Below are positions 31,021 to 42,913 of a stretch of DNA of 64,000 nt, one piece after another. Under the pieces are notes generated by a model. It did no database searches and was not told the DNA's origin. It worked only from the letters and a program-made list of their open reading frames with translations. Positions within the stretch are counted from its first letter, which is position 1; every line of letters begins with the position of its first letter. The translations under genes were made by a program, and so were the position numbers. The stretch is taken from contig JAJEKV010000215.1 of assembly GCA_021234155.1 (NCBI GenBank), forward strand, positions 744,001-808,000, in the 5' to 3' direction. The stretch is from Isoetes taiwanensis. Its lineage: Eukaryota; Streptophyta; Lycopodiopsida; Isoetales; Isoetaceae.

Positions 31021-31450
31021 GCACAGAAGGGTCTATGAAGCCCAAGATATTGGATCTATTGCTATTTTCGAGTAGTAGAATGGCCAAGTGCGAAGAAAAT
31101 GCTGACTCCAAAAACAATGAATAATTCATGGCAAGATACATACCCAAATCGATGTAGATGGCTGAGCGCCGAAAATGCCCAAAACTGCTGATATCCAAAT
31201 CTGGCAGAATGTTGAAGCCGCTCCCTTTCAGATGCGATTGAGGTCTCTCGAAAAACCAGCGCCCTGTGGCTGTACAGAAGAATTGCGTGCAGGGCAAGGA
31301 ATAGGAAGATCGACGGATTACCGGATTGCTTGCAGAGGAAGAAAGGGGGGCGGAGATTGCTTGCAGGCAAGAAATGGGAAGACCCACCAGAGGAATCAGA
31401 AGGCTTAATTTTGACTATAGTCTGTGTCCCCTCTAAAATTGTTCTCAGCA
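31021..31450 (-). other. Possible 5' region of the isomerase relic
   Basis: A minus-strand donor-like GGGTATGTATC near 31145 and the acceptor at about 31021 could bound an intron of about 120 bp. Upstream sequence is pyrimidine-rich, like a leader. No isomerase N-terminus can be read here, so the 5' exon is lost or too diverged. Confidence 0.35.
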
Positions 31451-32978
31451 CAGAAAAAATCCCTCCAGAATCCTCCCAGCCTTTTGCACCAGAAACAATT
31501 ACCCCTCTCCAGATCTTGACACTGAATCAGACTAAGGGAAGAGATTTTTTGTGGAACAACTGCCTTTGCCGTAGTGGAACCATATAGATCTGGCTATGGT
31601 AGTTTAGGTTTACGGCATTTGATGCCACAGAGTTAACTACTGCTTCCGACAGTGGAATCTCAGCCTTAAAAAAATATTCTATATCAAACAAAAAAGGAGA
31701 ATGCATTATATATGTTAGGATAGAGAATAAAAAAGGTGGATTCGGGAGTTCTTACATGTTCATTTTTCTTGCCAACATATCCATTGTTTTCTTCCCATAT
31801 ATTTTTAAACGATAATGCACACGTTCTATTTTTCGTTCAATGTAGTTGTGCAATTGATACTGCAATATCAAACTACAACTGGCCTGCTTTGGAGAAATAA
31901 ATTTTGCAGTTTTGGTTATGCTATTTACCCATGACCATAACACACACAAGATAGGGTCCCAAAATAGATCAATCTGACTCTATACTTAAAAAAAAAGGGG
32001 GGAATGTACGATGCAATTCTATATTCTAGGTGGTGCACACAAGAATTTTTAAATTTTGAGATTTTTGACATCTATATTGACATAAGAGGGATACCCACCT
32101 CAATTTGCCTAGGCCAAATGATGCGGCTTGCAATTCGCAGGAAGGATGCCATGAGTTAAAATAGATTCATTGGCATTTTTTTCTCTAGAAGAGGGTAGGC
32201 ATCTATAAAATATATCTCTATTATGGCATTGGGCATGATTTGCAAACCTTTGAATATATGCAAGGATGAAACTACTCATGAACGTGGGCATGATTCCTAT
32301 TCTCATGCTTTGGAGCTCATGCTTTGGAGAAATGCAGCTTATATTCCAGGTTCCTTCAGACCCTGCTATCGGATTTGGAGGGCCTTTTTGTGCAAGGATG
32401 TGTTCTCATTCTTTTCATCCATCTTCATTCTGGTTGATCTTGCAGGATGCAGGAGCAACAACATTCTTTTGCAAATAGGAGCAATGCCACGATTTTGTAC
32501 TTAGGGTTTTAGGAGGCAGTGACGATCATCTCTGTTTTAGCTTTCTTAAGGTTTTTATTTAAAAAGCACTTCTTTCCATTTGTGTCTTTTGTGGCCATCA
32601 TCCGAGCTAGCACATGCTGAGCTAGCACATACCATGATACATGCAAATCTTTATATCTTATGGAAAGTTCTATATTTGCATTAACAACTTTGATGTAGAA
32701 AGCTACGTATTGAAACCTTGGCATCTTGCTGGCCCAGTCGTTTTTAGATTTGGATAGAAGAAGATGCAGAGTTGCTGGCACGGTTTCTTAAGGTCATTTG
32801 CTCAGCTAATTTCATAAGTGCTATTTTGTTGCCCATTGCATATGTGGGTCTGTTTCTAATTCCGTAATTTTCTGCTTAAAATTCTTTGTATCTTCTGTTT
32901 TCTTTACCTGCACTAATGCTTTACTGCATGGAAATACAAGTTTTTTTTTAAGACAGCTTTTTTGCTCAATATATGCAG
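31451..32978. other. Intergenic with coding-like fragment
   Basis: A stretch at 32223-32478 is open in two frames (CKDETTHERGHDSYSHALEL and PSDPAIGFGGPFCARMC) and might be decayed exons belonging with the exon-like segment at 32979. No family recognised. Confidence 0.35.
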
Positions 32979-33111
32979 GACTGGGCATTGCAGCAAGAAA
33001 TAGTGCAAGTTCAGAGAAGAATGAAGTTAGGATATCAAGCTTTGCCAGTTGACAACCTAGATTTCCAAAGGCTAATTTGCAGGAATTGTGGAAGGTCTGG
33101 AGCATTCTTAT
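32979..33111 (+). other. Exon-like segment with matching splice sites
   Basis: TTTGCTCAATATATGCAG precedes and GTAAGTCAT follows a 133-bp open segment reading DWALQQEIVQVQRRMKLGYQ, ALPVDNLDFQRLICRNCGRS and GAFL. Amphipathic helix followed by a CxxC pair suggests a real protein, but I do not recognise the family and no neighbouring exon is certain. Confidence 0.4.
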
Positions 33112-33639
33112 GTAAGTCATATGAGTCATTTTTGTTTTTGATGCTTCTAACGTGATTTATTTGGAGTCTGGTCAACTGATCGCACATTTGTTACTGATCA
33201 TTTCTTCTCTTCTATGGGGTCAAATTTCTTTGTCTTTTCTTTGATTTTGAAATGGAGACCTATTGTTGATTATTTTTTAATTTATATATTGGATTATATA
33301 AATATTTTGCCATTTTAGTTGAGATATCAGTTTCTTTTCCAAAGCCCGTGGTGAGGCTTAAAATGATGTTTGTTGGGGCCTTTCTCTGAAGCCCCAACAT
33401 GTAGGAGAATGAACAGGAGACTAGTCCTGGGGTGTTTATTTTGCATGCTACTAGATTCGGGTAGAGCATTCTGTATTTTGCATTTGTTTTCAAATGCAGG
33501 TCGTGCAAGCTTGCAAGTTTCATCATCCTTTTCTATAGTATGCCATGTGCATTCTTTTTCTTTCATCAATATTTGCATTATTTCTATTGTCATGCATTAG
33601 CATTATCTTATCTTATTCTTGGTAGCCTTTTAATATTTG

Positions 33640-33763
33640 GTTATTGTGTTTGGTGATGGGTTTTAGATGGGCTGTTGCCCTTGCATGTGCCGTCCCATAA
33701 CCCGTTGGGTTCCCGTGGACGTAAAAATTCATCTTATCTTATCTTATCTTATCTTATCTTATC
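33640..33763 (+). mobile_element. LINE-type 3' end with (ATCTT)n tail
   Basis: CCCGTTGGGTTCCCGTGGAC, then GTAAAAATTC, precedes six ATCTT units and a partial one. The same end architecture (short C/G-rich phrase, GTGG-CGTTAAAA, pentamer tail) occurs at 42159-42335 and 57945-58125, and the tail alone at 13311. No upstream RT is recognisable, so the copy is 5'-truncated. Confidence 0.6.
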
Positions 33764-34132
33764 ATCCATCAATTTGGTTTAAGGCATCCCAAGGATGCTA
33801 CTTATGTCATTGTCTCATCATGTTTGTGCTTTTCTAGATCTGTTTCGTCAATAGCTTATCCTCAAGAGCTTATCTGCATGTTGTTTAAGGTGATACATAT
33901 ATTTTTTTAATGGATTTGCGTCATCTTTTTGTTGCATGTATTAGGTAGGATCTTATTGAATCAGTGCTGCATTTTGTCAGCACGCAGAGTTTAATTTTGA
34001 AGAGATGCTTCCTTTTTATACAAATCAAAGATGTATGACATGCCAGGTTGTGTGCAACTAACGAGCTGGAGCTTACTGGTAATTTTCATTTCATTATTGC
34101 TTCCACTGAATTCAATTGTTTCATTGTCATTC

Positions 34133-34960
34133 TTTTTTTTTTTTTGAAGAACTGTGTCATCAATATATTAAAAGAATGGTAATGTTACAAAGCAAGTGAG
34201 GAGGAAGGAGAACTGCCCCAAAGAGACAGCGATACCTCGACACTCCACAACCAACTCACAAACAAACTGCAACTCTACTGCTGTACAAACCACCCATCAC
34301 CATCTACAACACCCAAGAAGTCCCGCCAAATGGCAAACTTCCGCTCTACTAATCCCGAGAACACCAGAAAGCTTTGAAATAGCTTGTACCGAAGTCGAGG
34401 GAATCGAGAGGCCGCAGTCTTGAATCCCCGAAGATCCACAACCGGGCCGCCAAATCAACCACACCAACCAACCCACGACAGATGTAAGGTTTGCCGCCGC
34501 AAGAGAGGCCAAGCACCAGATACACATGAAGCAAAGAATCAGCCGGCGGCTAGTCAATCTCACCGAAATAGAGCCCCGACCCAATCCTGGCAACCGCAAG
34601 TGAGGGCATAAAACCGCATAATGCTCTACGGGCCTCACGATGAAGGCCACAACAAGGGCAAAGAGGGCTCACCCCGCCCTAAACCGGACTCACACAAGGA
34701 CATTCACCCCCCGACAACGGTGCACCACCGCCACAGAAGCACCTAACCTTCGGTGGGGAAGTGAGCTCCATGTCCACGCCCAAACCGAAGCCATCGAGGG
34801 GAGGAAGCCGCAAACGACCACTTGCCTGAAGGGGGCAGAGTGTCATGAATAGCCAACACCTGGTAACAAGATCGCACAAAACAAGAAGACACAACATCCG
34901 GATGAACCTTCCAAACCTACACCACCACATCATCCTGAGGGACTATAGGTATGTGTAGCG
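34133..34960 (-). mobile_element. Degraded retroposon with poly-A tail, probably a LINE
   Basis: A 13-T run at 34133-34145 marks a poly-A tail on the minus strand, followed upstream by GC-richer DNA with overlapping, interrupted frames. One frame gives SPLCPCCGLHREARRALCGF, which loosely resembles the CPLCG zinc-binding region after the RT of plant LINEs. The body is too broken for firm assignment. Confidence 0.4.
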
Positions 34961-37900
34961 GAATACTTCTCGCCACTTGTTCCCGTGATAGGGGTCACGC
35001 CTTCCAGCGAAAAGCGAGCCTCGAAGAACTCCCCTTTAAGCTAATGACCATTTGTGTACCTTTTCAAGATCTATTATAATTTCATAGTTCAAATGCATCT
35101 TTGTAGATGGAGGAACAAATGTTAGGTTTTGTTTTCTAAAAGTTGATATTTTGATGACGGCTTCTATTTTCTTCCAAGATTTGTGTAGTGGATTCCAATT
35201 ACACAGAAAAGACTCAAAGATCATAGCACTTCCGTTTCATCATGTCAGTTCACAAGTTGCAAAAAGAAAATTCGAAATTGAATGTTCACCGTGTTGCAAC
35301 TTGGCATAATGAATTCTTTGTAGAATATGTTTGGATGCTCTGAAAGGAGAAGGAACATGCACAAACCACCAAATTGTCACTTGCTTTGTGAATTTGCCCA
35401 CACATAAGAATTCTACGTGATAAAGATAACTTTATATCTAATTTGATATGATGTGAGCATGCCTTATGCTTCATTTAATCTCTCTCATTCAGATTGTATG
35501 TTGATCGAAGTGTTGGTCTTGAAGGAAGAGGGTGTGACATTTCCGAATGGAATATTAAAAACTATAATTGAATGAAGGAGAGGGTGTGGATATTTTCTAG
35601 ATGCAAGATTACTATTATATATGAATGAAGGAGAGGCTGGACATTTTCTAAATGCAAAATTAATGCTATGACTAAAGTACAAATTGAACATCATGCCCCC
35701 ACAATCTTTCACTAACTAGAGAAGGTTTAGAATGCTACATGCCCCATGAGCATGACTTCTCTTATGACGTAATTATTGCTGTTGCAAGAGATTGTGGTGT
35801 TGCATTTATTAATGTTTGAAAAATTCTCAATTTGTTTGTTAACATTTGATTTTCCACCACAGTCTCTTTGTTTCTATATGCTTCATTAATCTTATGTAGA
35901 AAACTCGAATCTTGAACATGTAGTTATTATCATCGCATCATGTGCCAATAACGTGCTTGCCAATTTCGCAAATTTGTTGTAAATTTTGTTGTAATTGCCC
36001 AACGGCTAGGACTTTATAAAGGACATGCCAAAAGTAACTAGGTGGCAGCCCTCATCATCGTCTTGAGTTCACATGCGTGTAGTCCTAATGCTTGGCAAAT
36101 ACAATCTCATCTTCTTGAGTTCATAGGCACACACAAACTAATATTTGGCAAGTCTCAGTTACTTCAGTACATTTTTTGAAGAGCCTCACTTCCTTCTGTC
36201 TGTAGGGCATGAGATTGTTTTGCCGCATCTGTTTCTATAGATTAGACTGTCTGTATGGCATGAATTGAATCATATCGCACAAGATTATTTTGCCGCATCT
36301 ATTTCTATGGATTAGACAAGATAGTTTTACTGTAATATCTTTATAAACGATTTGATAAAAGTAATGGTAAATCAAATTCTTTACTTTATATTGTTGGAAA
36401 ATGCAATTGCTTAATTCGTTTGTCTTATATGTTTGAAAACCACTTTGCACTTAATTTGTCGCCGACGTTGCACATTTTGACATCTACTGGAGCAAGTATT
36501 GCGAGCATTCTATGAGGTGAAAGATGTTTTTGGCGTTTAGATATGCAAGTTTATAGGGGACTAAAAAGGGACAATTTACTCAATTAACTCCCACAACTTA
36601 GTTATACAATATCTTCCACGCATATTAGCAATCACATATGCAAAAAATCATTGCCATTACACAATATTTGAGATTGGTGTAAGCTCAAACCTTACAATGG
36701 AGTCCTCTTTATGATAGCATTTGCAATATGAGATAAGCACATAACAAATGTTTGTGACCAAATGGGCATGAGCAAGCATTGCACTCTTCATATTTTTGTA
36801 ATAATATTGCTTGATTAATAAGCAATAAACATTCGATATCATCCACCATCTTCATTTCACATACGCAATAACAGACTTGGGTATTAAGGTCTACATTGTT
36901 TGACCCATGTTTTCGTCATAACTCATGAATTTGTGGTGGTATGGTGGCATAGGAACACAAGCAAGACTTTGGAAAAATTTGGTAAGGGCATATATAGATA
37001 CGAATATGAAGCAGTTAGATAGAACAAAAGATTTCATAGTTACCATTGAATTGTATGATAGCATCATTGGACCTTTGGACATGGACATGCATGTTTAGAG
37101 TTCCATGGGGGTACAATTCATATTAACTTATGTTACACCTTTTGTTTGGCGAGGCTTACGAGAGCCACTATCCACACTCTCACAACTTCTAAAACTGACA
37201 TGAGCTTCTGAATCTATTTTGTATATGTTTTATAGACCCCCCTAGATCAAAATCAGTTTAAAATTCATTTCTAATCTCTACTTAACCACAAGATCCAATC
37301 TCTTATCCATTCTCCCTGTCACTTCCATGTCAATTGCAGAAAATACCCTCACATCTTCACACTTTGACCTACCTATAGACTTGACAAATCTCCAACACTT
37401 TTTCTTCCACCTACGAAATCCATTATGCCTACCCATTCGTCCTCACTATTGCAAGACATCGCCGGGCATACGTTTCTAGTAAAGCTTGATATTGGTAGTG
37501 CAATATGGAAAACTCGTGTAAACCAAGGATGGTTTCCCATCAAGTCAACATATCGGATCCAAGTCGCGGAATAGCAAATCCAATTGGCGAAGTTTGGCAT
37601 AGGAAGGGCTTGCCTATTCTTCCAATCCTTTTTTTCAGCCATGCACCAACTTGATAATTGTCAAATCTACTTAAGGCGATTGTAAGGACTTTCGTTGTAA
37701 TGCTTGGAGTCAATAAGCAAGCAAAGCACGGACAGATGTACAATTGCCAGTGACAAGTATTGTAACCATGGGATTTCTAGGTCTAGGATTTTTAGGTCTA
37801 AGAAATTTGTAACCAGGAGATTTCTAGGTCGAAGGAATCATGGGATTTCTAGGTAAGAAATCTTAGTTGACAAGCATTTGATGATATTTGAAATACTTTG

Positions 37901-38243
37901 GCTGCACGATGATGCATCTTTATTTCGTTCATAGGAGTGCACATGTGAGCAGTTGGGCGTGCACATGTGTGATGCGACTGCAGTTGCATACATGCGTGCA
38001 TTTGCGTTTGCATCTGTAAATATCATTACTAGCAATGATAGATAGATAGTATTTTTAGATAGATAGCAATGAGAACAATTGAATAGCATGGCTATACATG
38101 TATGAACGAGAAAACAAGGATCAAACATTGAAGCGAAAGAAAGTGCACACAACGTGGAGAGGGTGAAGAAAAATCACTGTATATTGATACTGAAAGAAGG
38201 CAGTGGAATGTATTATGAAAAATTGGGGCAAAAAATTAGGGAA
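34961..38243. other. AT-rich intergenic region
   Basis: No supported gene. It contains a tandem duplication with TTTTGCCGCATCTRTTTCTA at 36197-36246 and 36247-36316, a short GGGATTTCTAGGT repeat cluster near 37768-37853, and GATA repeats near 38038. Confidence 0.65.
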
Positions 38244-39068
38244 TCAAGTAGTGTGGCGAAGAAGCCAGGGATGTTGAAGAACTTGAGAGAAGGTCATGCG
38301 GTGGGAAACCTCGCGGCAGAGCATGCCGAGAACAAGGTTTTTGGCGTCGGAAGAAATTTCCGACCAGGAATCGTGGCCGAACGAAACGTAGCCGTCCACA
38401 ACCGCCTTGAGAACCGACGCCGGAGTGGGGCCCCAAAACGGAGGCACCCCGCTCAGCAGCACATACAGCACTACTCCGGCGCTCCATACATCCACTTCCG
38501 GCCCGTAATCCCTTTTCCGGATCAATTCCGGCGCCATGAAAAACGGACTCCCCACCATCTCCCTGCACCTCTGCTCCTCGCACCACCGGATCGACAGCCC
38601 AAAATCTGCCAGCTTTATCTCCATCCCATTCCCTGTCAATAATATATTCTCTAGCTTTAAATCCCTGTGTATTACCCCTAAATTATGGCAATGTAACACC
38701 GCTGATACTAATTTGTAAAATACCCTTCCGGCCAGCGCCTCCGGTAGCCCCCTTTTTTTCGTGTATCAGATGGAATAGCTCGCCTCCATGGCATAGATCC
38801 ATTACCAAATAGATGTGATTTGAATCTTCGTATGCCGATCTTAGAGAAACCACATTTGGGTGCCCGGAAACGAGCGTCATTAATTCAATTTCCCTCTTTA
38901 TTTCTGCTTCATCTACCCGTTTTTTCTTCACGATTTTGCATGCTAACCGTTCCCCTGTTTCTTTATCTAAGCACATCCATACCTTTGCCGTATCGCCATC
39001 GCCGAGGGTTGTTAGAAGCTCGTATTTGAATCGAAGTCCGGCAACAGAGTTGCCCCTTGTAGTCGCAT
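38244..39068 (-). pseudogene. Second PPCK/PEPKR2-like kinase, two frameshifts
   Basis: This is a close paralogue of the kinase at 22489. Catalytic parts are all present: LGDGDTAKVWMC, ERLACKIVKKK, HRDLKLENILL, ADFGLSIR, GSPFFMAPELI and YGPEVDVWSAG, with a stop at 38244. The homologous start is the ATG at 39068 (MRLQGATLL), 53 bp from a TATA box. From there the frame is lost near 39028, where one base is missing before KYELL. It is lost again in an A7G5 run at 38748-38759, which has one extra base. The two shifts cancel, so both ends keep the kinase frame. The longer minus-strand frame starting at 39183 begins upstream of the TATA box and is unlikely to be real. Either a recent pseudogene or homopolymer sequence errors. 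Confidence 0.85.
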
Positions 39069-39113
39069 TTTTAAACGAATCTAATCTGTAATCTGGAATA
39101 GGAGGTGCCTTTG

Positions 39114-39121
39114 CCTTTATA
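39114..39121 (-). promoter_or_regulatory. TATA box of the second kinase copy
   Basis: Minus-strand ACTATAAAGGC lies 53 bp before the homologous ATG, matching the 55-bp spacing of the intact paralogue. Roughly 35 bp upstream is GCCACGTTTTC, an ACGT-core element. Confidence 0.65.
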
Positions 39122-39130
39122 GTGCTCTTT

Positions 39131-39985
39131 TGCCGACTAGATGAAAACGTGGCAGACTTTTCGCATTCTTTCTGTTTCCGCATTAAGAAGTTGCCACGCC
39201 AGTTTATTTGACATTTTTCATTCGTGGATAAGGGTGAAGAATATTCACATTCTAGCTTTCGCTTTTGGCAGAGACAACCTTGCCTTTTCCATGTTTCAAT
39301 AGGGGCGTATTATGTCGCATGTCTCATGCACCCTACAACATGTTCTCTTTAGCATAGAACCCAGTAGTTGGGCACATGCTTTCTCTCCACCTCATACAAC
39401 GACATTACAACTGCACATGCTTTCTATCCACCTCATACGACGACATTGCACCTGCTGTTGCATGTTCTGAACTTGAGCTGCTAAAGCAACCACATCTCTA
39501 CTAGATCCCTTGCACTCACATGCTTCTAACTGCACAACAACATCAAAATCATAAATAGTGATTGCGAAGAATGTGCACTAGGCACCGACCATCTGGACCT
39601 CCAGTCTGATCAAATCCTCAGCCTTATTTATATTAACCAATAGTGATATATTCCCTATATTCAAATCCACGGTTGTGTATCCAATTCTCCTACGAGAGCC
39701 ATGATTCTTGCCTCTACAACGTGCTGGTTTAGAGCGTTACATACTCTCTTGTTTTTTGGAAGGTGGTAACCATGGGAGACACCTGACTTCTAAATCTCGC
39801 CAAACCCTGACTTCAATACCTTGCCTACGATGCCGATTAGACAAAAACGTGGCAGACATTTCAAATTTTCTTTGAATTTGTGCATTAGGAAGAAGTTGCC
39901 ATGCCCGTTATGATCACATTTACATTTTTGTGGTGGATAAGGATGAAGCTCTAGTGGATAAGGATGAAGAATATGCAATGATGCA
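39131..39985. repeat. Kinase upstream region duplicated at exactly 700 bp offset
   Basis: TGCCGACTAGATGAAAACGT followed by GGCAGAC and AAGAAGTTGCCA runs from 39131 to about 39255. It recurs as TGCCGATTAGACAAAAACGT from 39831 to about 39985. Homology starts just upstream of the TATA box and does not include it. Between the copies is a 41-bp tandem pair (GCACATGCTTTCTCTCCACC, 39373-39453). Confidence 0.8.
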
Positions 39986-40000
39986 GCACATCATTTTTTT

Positions 40001-41215
40001 TACTTATTATCCACCTTCTTGGCTTTAATGTTCAGCATACACACATGATTGCTCAACCTTGTATTTTTGCATGCTCTAGGCTAGGTAATACTTGCATGTT
40101 GTGCTAGCATAAACTTGTAGAAGGGCACAGGTCGCCTGTGGCATGCACCCTTGAAGCATGTTCTTGCTGCAACGTAAAAACCGATTAAAAATATTATGTC
40201 CTCAATTCCAATATCATCGTGCCACGAGGTAGCGCATTTCAAACCTAGGAGCGTTAATAAAACTAAAATTGCTTTATCACTAAATCCTAACTCGATCACC
40301 CCAGAATATACCATGTGAAATGAGATCTCAACCGTCATGATGGGAATCCTGAAAATAAAAAACGAGTGTACGAAACACCTGAAATCCCTGAAAATTATTA
40401 ACACAAAAATACCCCATGGTGGGTTGCCTTTTAGATGTCAAGTCTAGGCATGTCCAGAGCAACAAAAAAAAAAAGGAAAAATATTTAATCCCCCATCCTC
40501 AAATAATCACCGCTTTCCACTTTATCACCGCTTTTCTATGTGCTTCTAATTACCTAAAATATAGAAAGTATCTGAACATTTGCCAGATCATTTCACAACG
40601 CAACAAAAACTTATGCATAAAAAATAGTGATCATAAATTTTTTACTTATTATCCATCTTCTTGGCTTTAATGTTTAGCATACGCGCATAATTGGTCAATC
40701 TTGTATTTTTGCATGCTCCAGGCTAGGTGATACTTGCATGTTGTGCTAGCATAAACTAGTAGAAGGGTACATGTCGCTTGGCATGCACCCGTGGAACATG
40801 TTCTCAAGTTCTCCGCAACGTATAAACTAGTTATGAAACATTATGACCACAATTACAATGTCATCATGCCACGAGGTAGGGTGTTTCAAACTTAGCTAAC
40901 AAAACTAAAACTGCTTTATTATTAAATCCTAACCTGCACACCGAGGAATATGCCATGTGAGATAAAATCTCAACCGCAAAAATAATACTGCATAGTGGGT
41001 TGCCTTTTAGAAGTTAAATCTCGGCATATCTAGAGCAAAAAAAAAAAAAAAACATACATAAATTAATGCACTCCATCCCCATCCTAAAATAATCATCGCT
41101 TCCACTTTATCACCACTTTTTGTATGCTTATGATTACTTGAAATACAAAAGTACCGACCAGATCAAACATACAATGTAAACTAATGTATAAAAAAAGGAC
41201 CATAAAAAAAGCAAG
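40001..41215. repeat. Tandem duplication of about 642 bp
   Basis: TACTTATTATCCACCTTCTT at 40001 and TACTTATTATCCATCTTCTT at 40643 start two diverged copies. Shared landmarks are TGTTGTGCTAGCATAAACT, CATGCACCC..GAACATGTTCT, TGCCACGAGGTAG and an A-rich run. No coding is evident in either copy. Confidence 0.85.
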
Positions 41216-42158
41216 GTTCCAATCATCTGACAAACAACAAACCAAAATTTCAATCACGATTATGCTCCCAGGTTTCTTGGCTTCAAATCTCGAGGAAGAA
41301 ATTGGGACCCCAGCAGCTCAGAAAAATGGGATCCGGCAAAGGCATGGAACAAAATATTGCGCGATCTTAGCTTATAGCCGGCTTCTAAATGATACAAAGC
41401 CCACTGGCTTGTACCAATCGAATCCTCAGAGAACATGCTAAATATCCATGAAGAAATTAGAATGATTCTACTCCCGAATTTCTTAGATTCAACTGAGAAA
41501 CAGACACGATTGCATCTCAGAAAAAGGAGATCAGGCAAAGGCATAGATTATAGTACTGTGTAGTCCATAATGTGGTGTGTGTTGATATGACTGGAAGCCA
41601 TGGAGGGGTGGGCATGTGATCATGGGCGATGATGAGATCATGGGCACTACATGGTTTGCCCGTTGGTCAAGGTAAACTGTACAGTTAATCACCGATGCTT
41701 GCCGGGCTCGATCGAGCTTTTGCAACAATAATATTTCAATGGTCGCTTTTTTCTCAAAAGATATGGGACCTTGATTACCTTGGCCCGAAGTGAAAACCGG
41801 TCATTATCATGCACACATAAATCCCACCTTGGCACCGGGGACCCAAGCTTATTTGCTTGCTTCATTTTCCGTGAATAAGCTTAGAAGCTATTGCATCAAT
41901 TCGCGACGGGGTCCCAATGTGCTACGGATTGAGACAGTAGATGGGGCGGCCGCGAATTGCCGCGAGAAGCCGGTAGGACTATGTGCCTGTGCGCTACAAG
42001 GTTATTGAAGATGAAAGCCATACTCTTACGAGTTGCCACCTTTTGAGATAGTCAGGAATCATTTTTTTGACCTTTAGCATTCCATTCCACTCTTCCACAA
42101 CTTCTCGAGCACCATCATGTTATACATACTTGAGGTTCTACGCCTTCAATTCGAGTCA
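41216..42158. other. Intergenic, weak tandem repeat
   Basis: Two related stretches with CTCAGAAAAAxGxGATCxGGC and AAAGGCATxGA (41260-41345 and 41460-41545) suggest an old tandem duplication. No gene. Confidence 0.5.
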
Positions 42159-42335
42159 TTATCTGGATTATTGTCTAGTATCATCATTCTTTGCAAAGGT
42201 TTTTCCCTTGAAAACCTTTCGAGGCAGGGTTTTTAATCCTAGTAGTAATGATTGTACTAGCCCATTATATGGGTCCCATGACCTATTGGTCTCAGGTGGG
42301 CGTTAAAAAAATCTATTATATTTTATTCTTATGCC
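42159..42335 (+). mobile_element. LINE-type 3' end, copy 2
   Basis: AAAGGTTTTTCCCTTGAAAA, CCTTTCGAGG and TTTTTAATCCTAGTAGTAAT match 57945-58125 closely. The copy ends GGTGGGCGTTAAAAAAATCT with a TTCTAT-rich tail. 5'-truncated; no RT recognisable. Confidence 0.65.
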
Positions 42336-42659
42336 ATGATGTAATGGGTAAGTAGATGTAGTCTTGAGCTAGTACTTAGGCTCAATTAGGTTAAATAGGA
42401 AGTAATCCCTTAAACCACATAAATAAAATATTAATAAAAAGAAAGTATTAACGTGGTGTGTGACTTTGGGGCCAACCTTGAGAGGAAATGAGTGGGCATG
42501 GGAGCACCACGAGGAATGTAGGGCTCCATATATATGTTTTGTTTAAACATTATGTGAAAATGTTTAGAAGGTCAACTTAAGTAAACATTGCGAAAATTGC
42601 AATTATTGTCACGTTTAATTGTGAAAGGCTTATCTTAGTAGCCTTAAATTTTGTTAACT

Positions 42660-42913
42660 TCAGTTAAGGTACAAATTATATCTCTCTACACAGCGCCTCC
42701 TAAGGAGCTTGATTTAAGGCAATCTGTATGGGAAAGGACCCTTCTCATTGTAGTAGATTGGTAGATTTATCCCATGAGTCGTAGGTAGATATATGTGTGT
42801 TGTGTGGGTGCTCGCTCATGTTTGGGCGAGGGGTACCCTAGTATGTCATTTCTTCTTGTACTTACTCTATATTAATATTACTTAATTTCATCCTTCAAAA
42901 AAAAAAAAAAAAA
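42660..42913 (+). mobile_element. Possible poly-A retroposon end
   Basis: A 17-base A run at 42897-42913 follows TACTCTATATTAATATTACT, the kind of 3' end seen in plant poly-A retroposons. Upstream limits and target duplication are not visible. Low confidence. Confidence 0.35.

Noticed and set aside
39069-39183. A longer N-terminus for the second kinase starting at 39183
   Set aside because: It would begin upstream of the TATA box at 39121-39114, and the homologous start by alignment to the intact copy is at 39068 in another frame.
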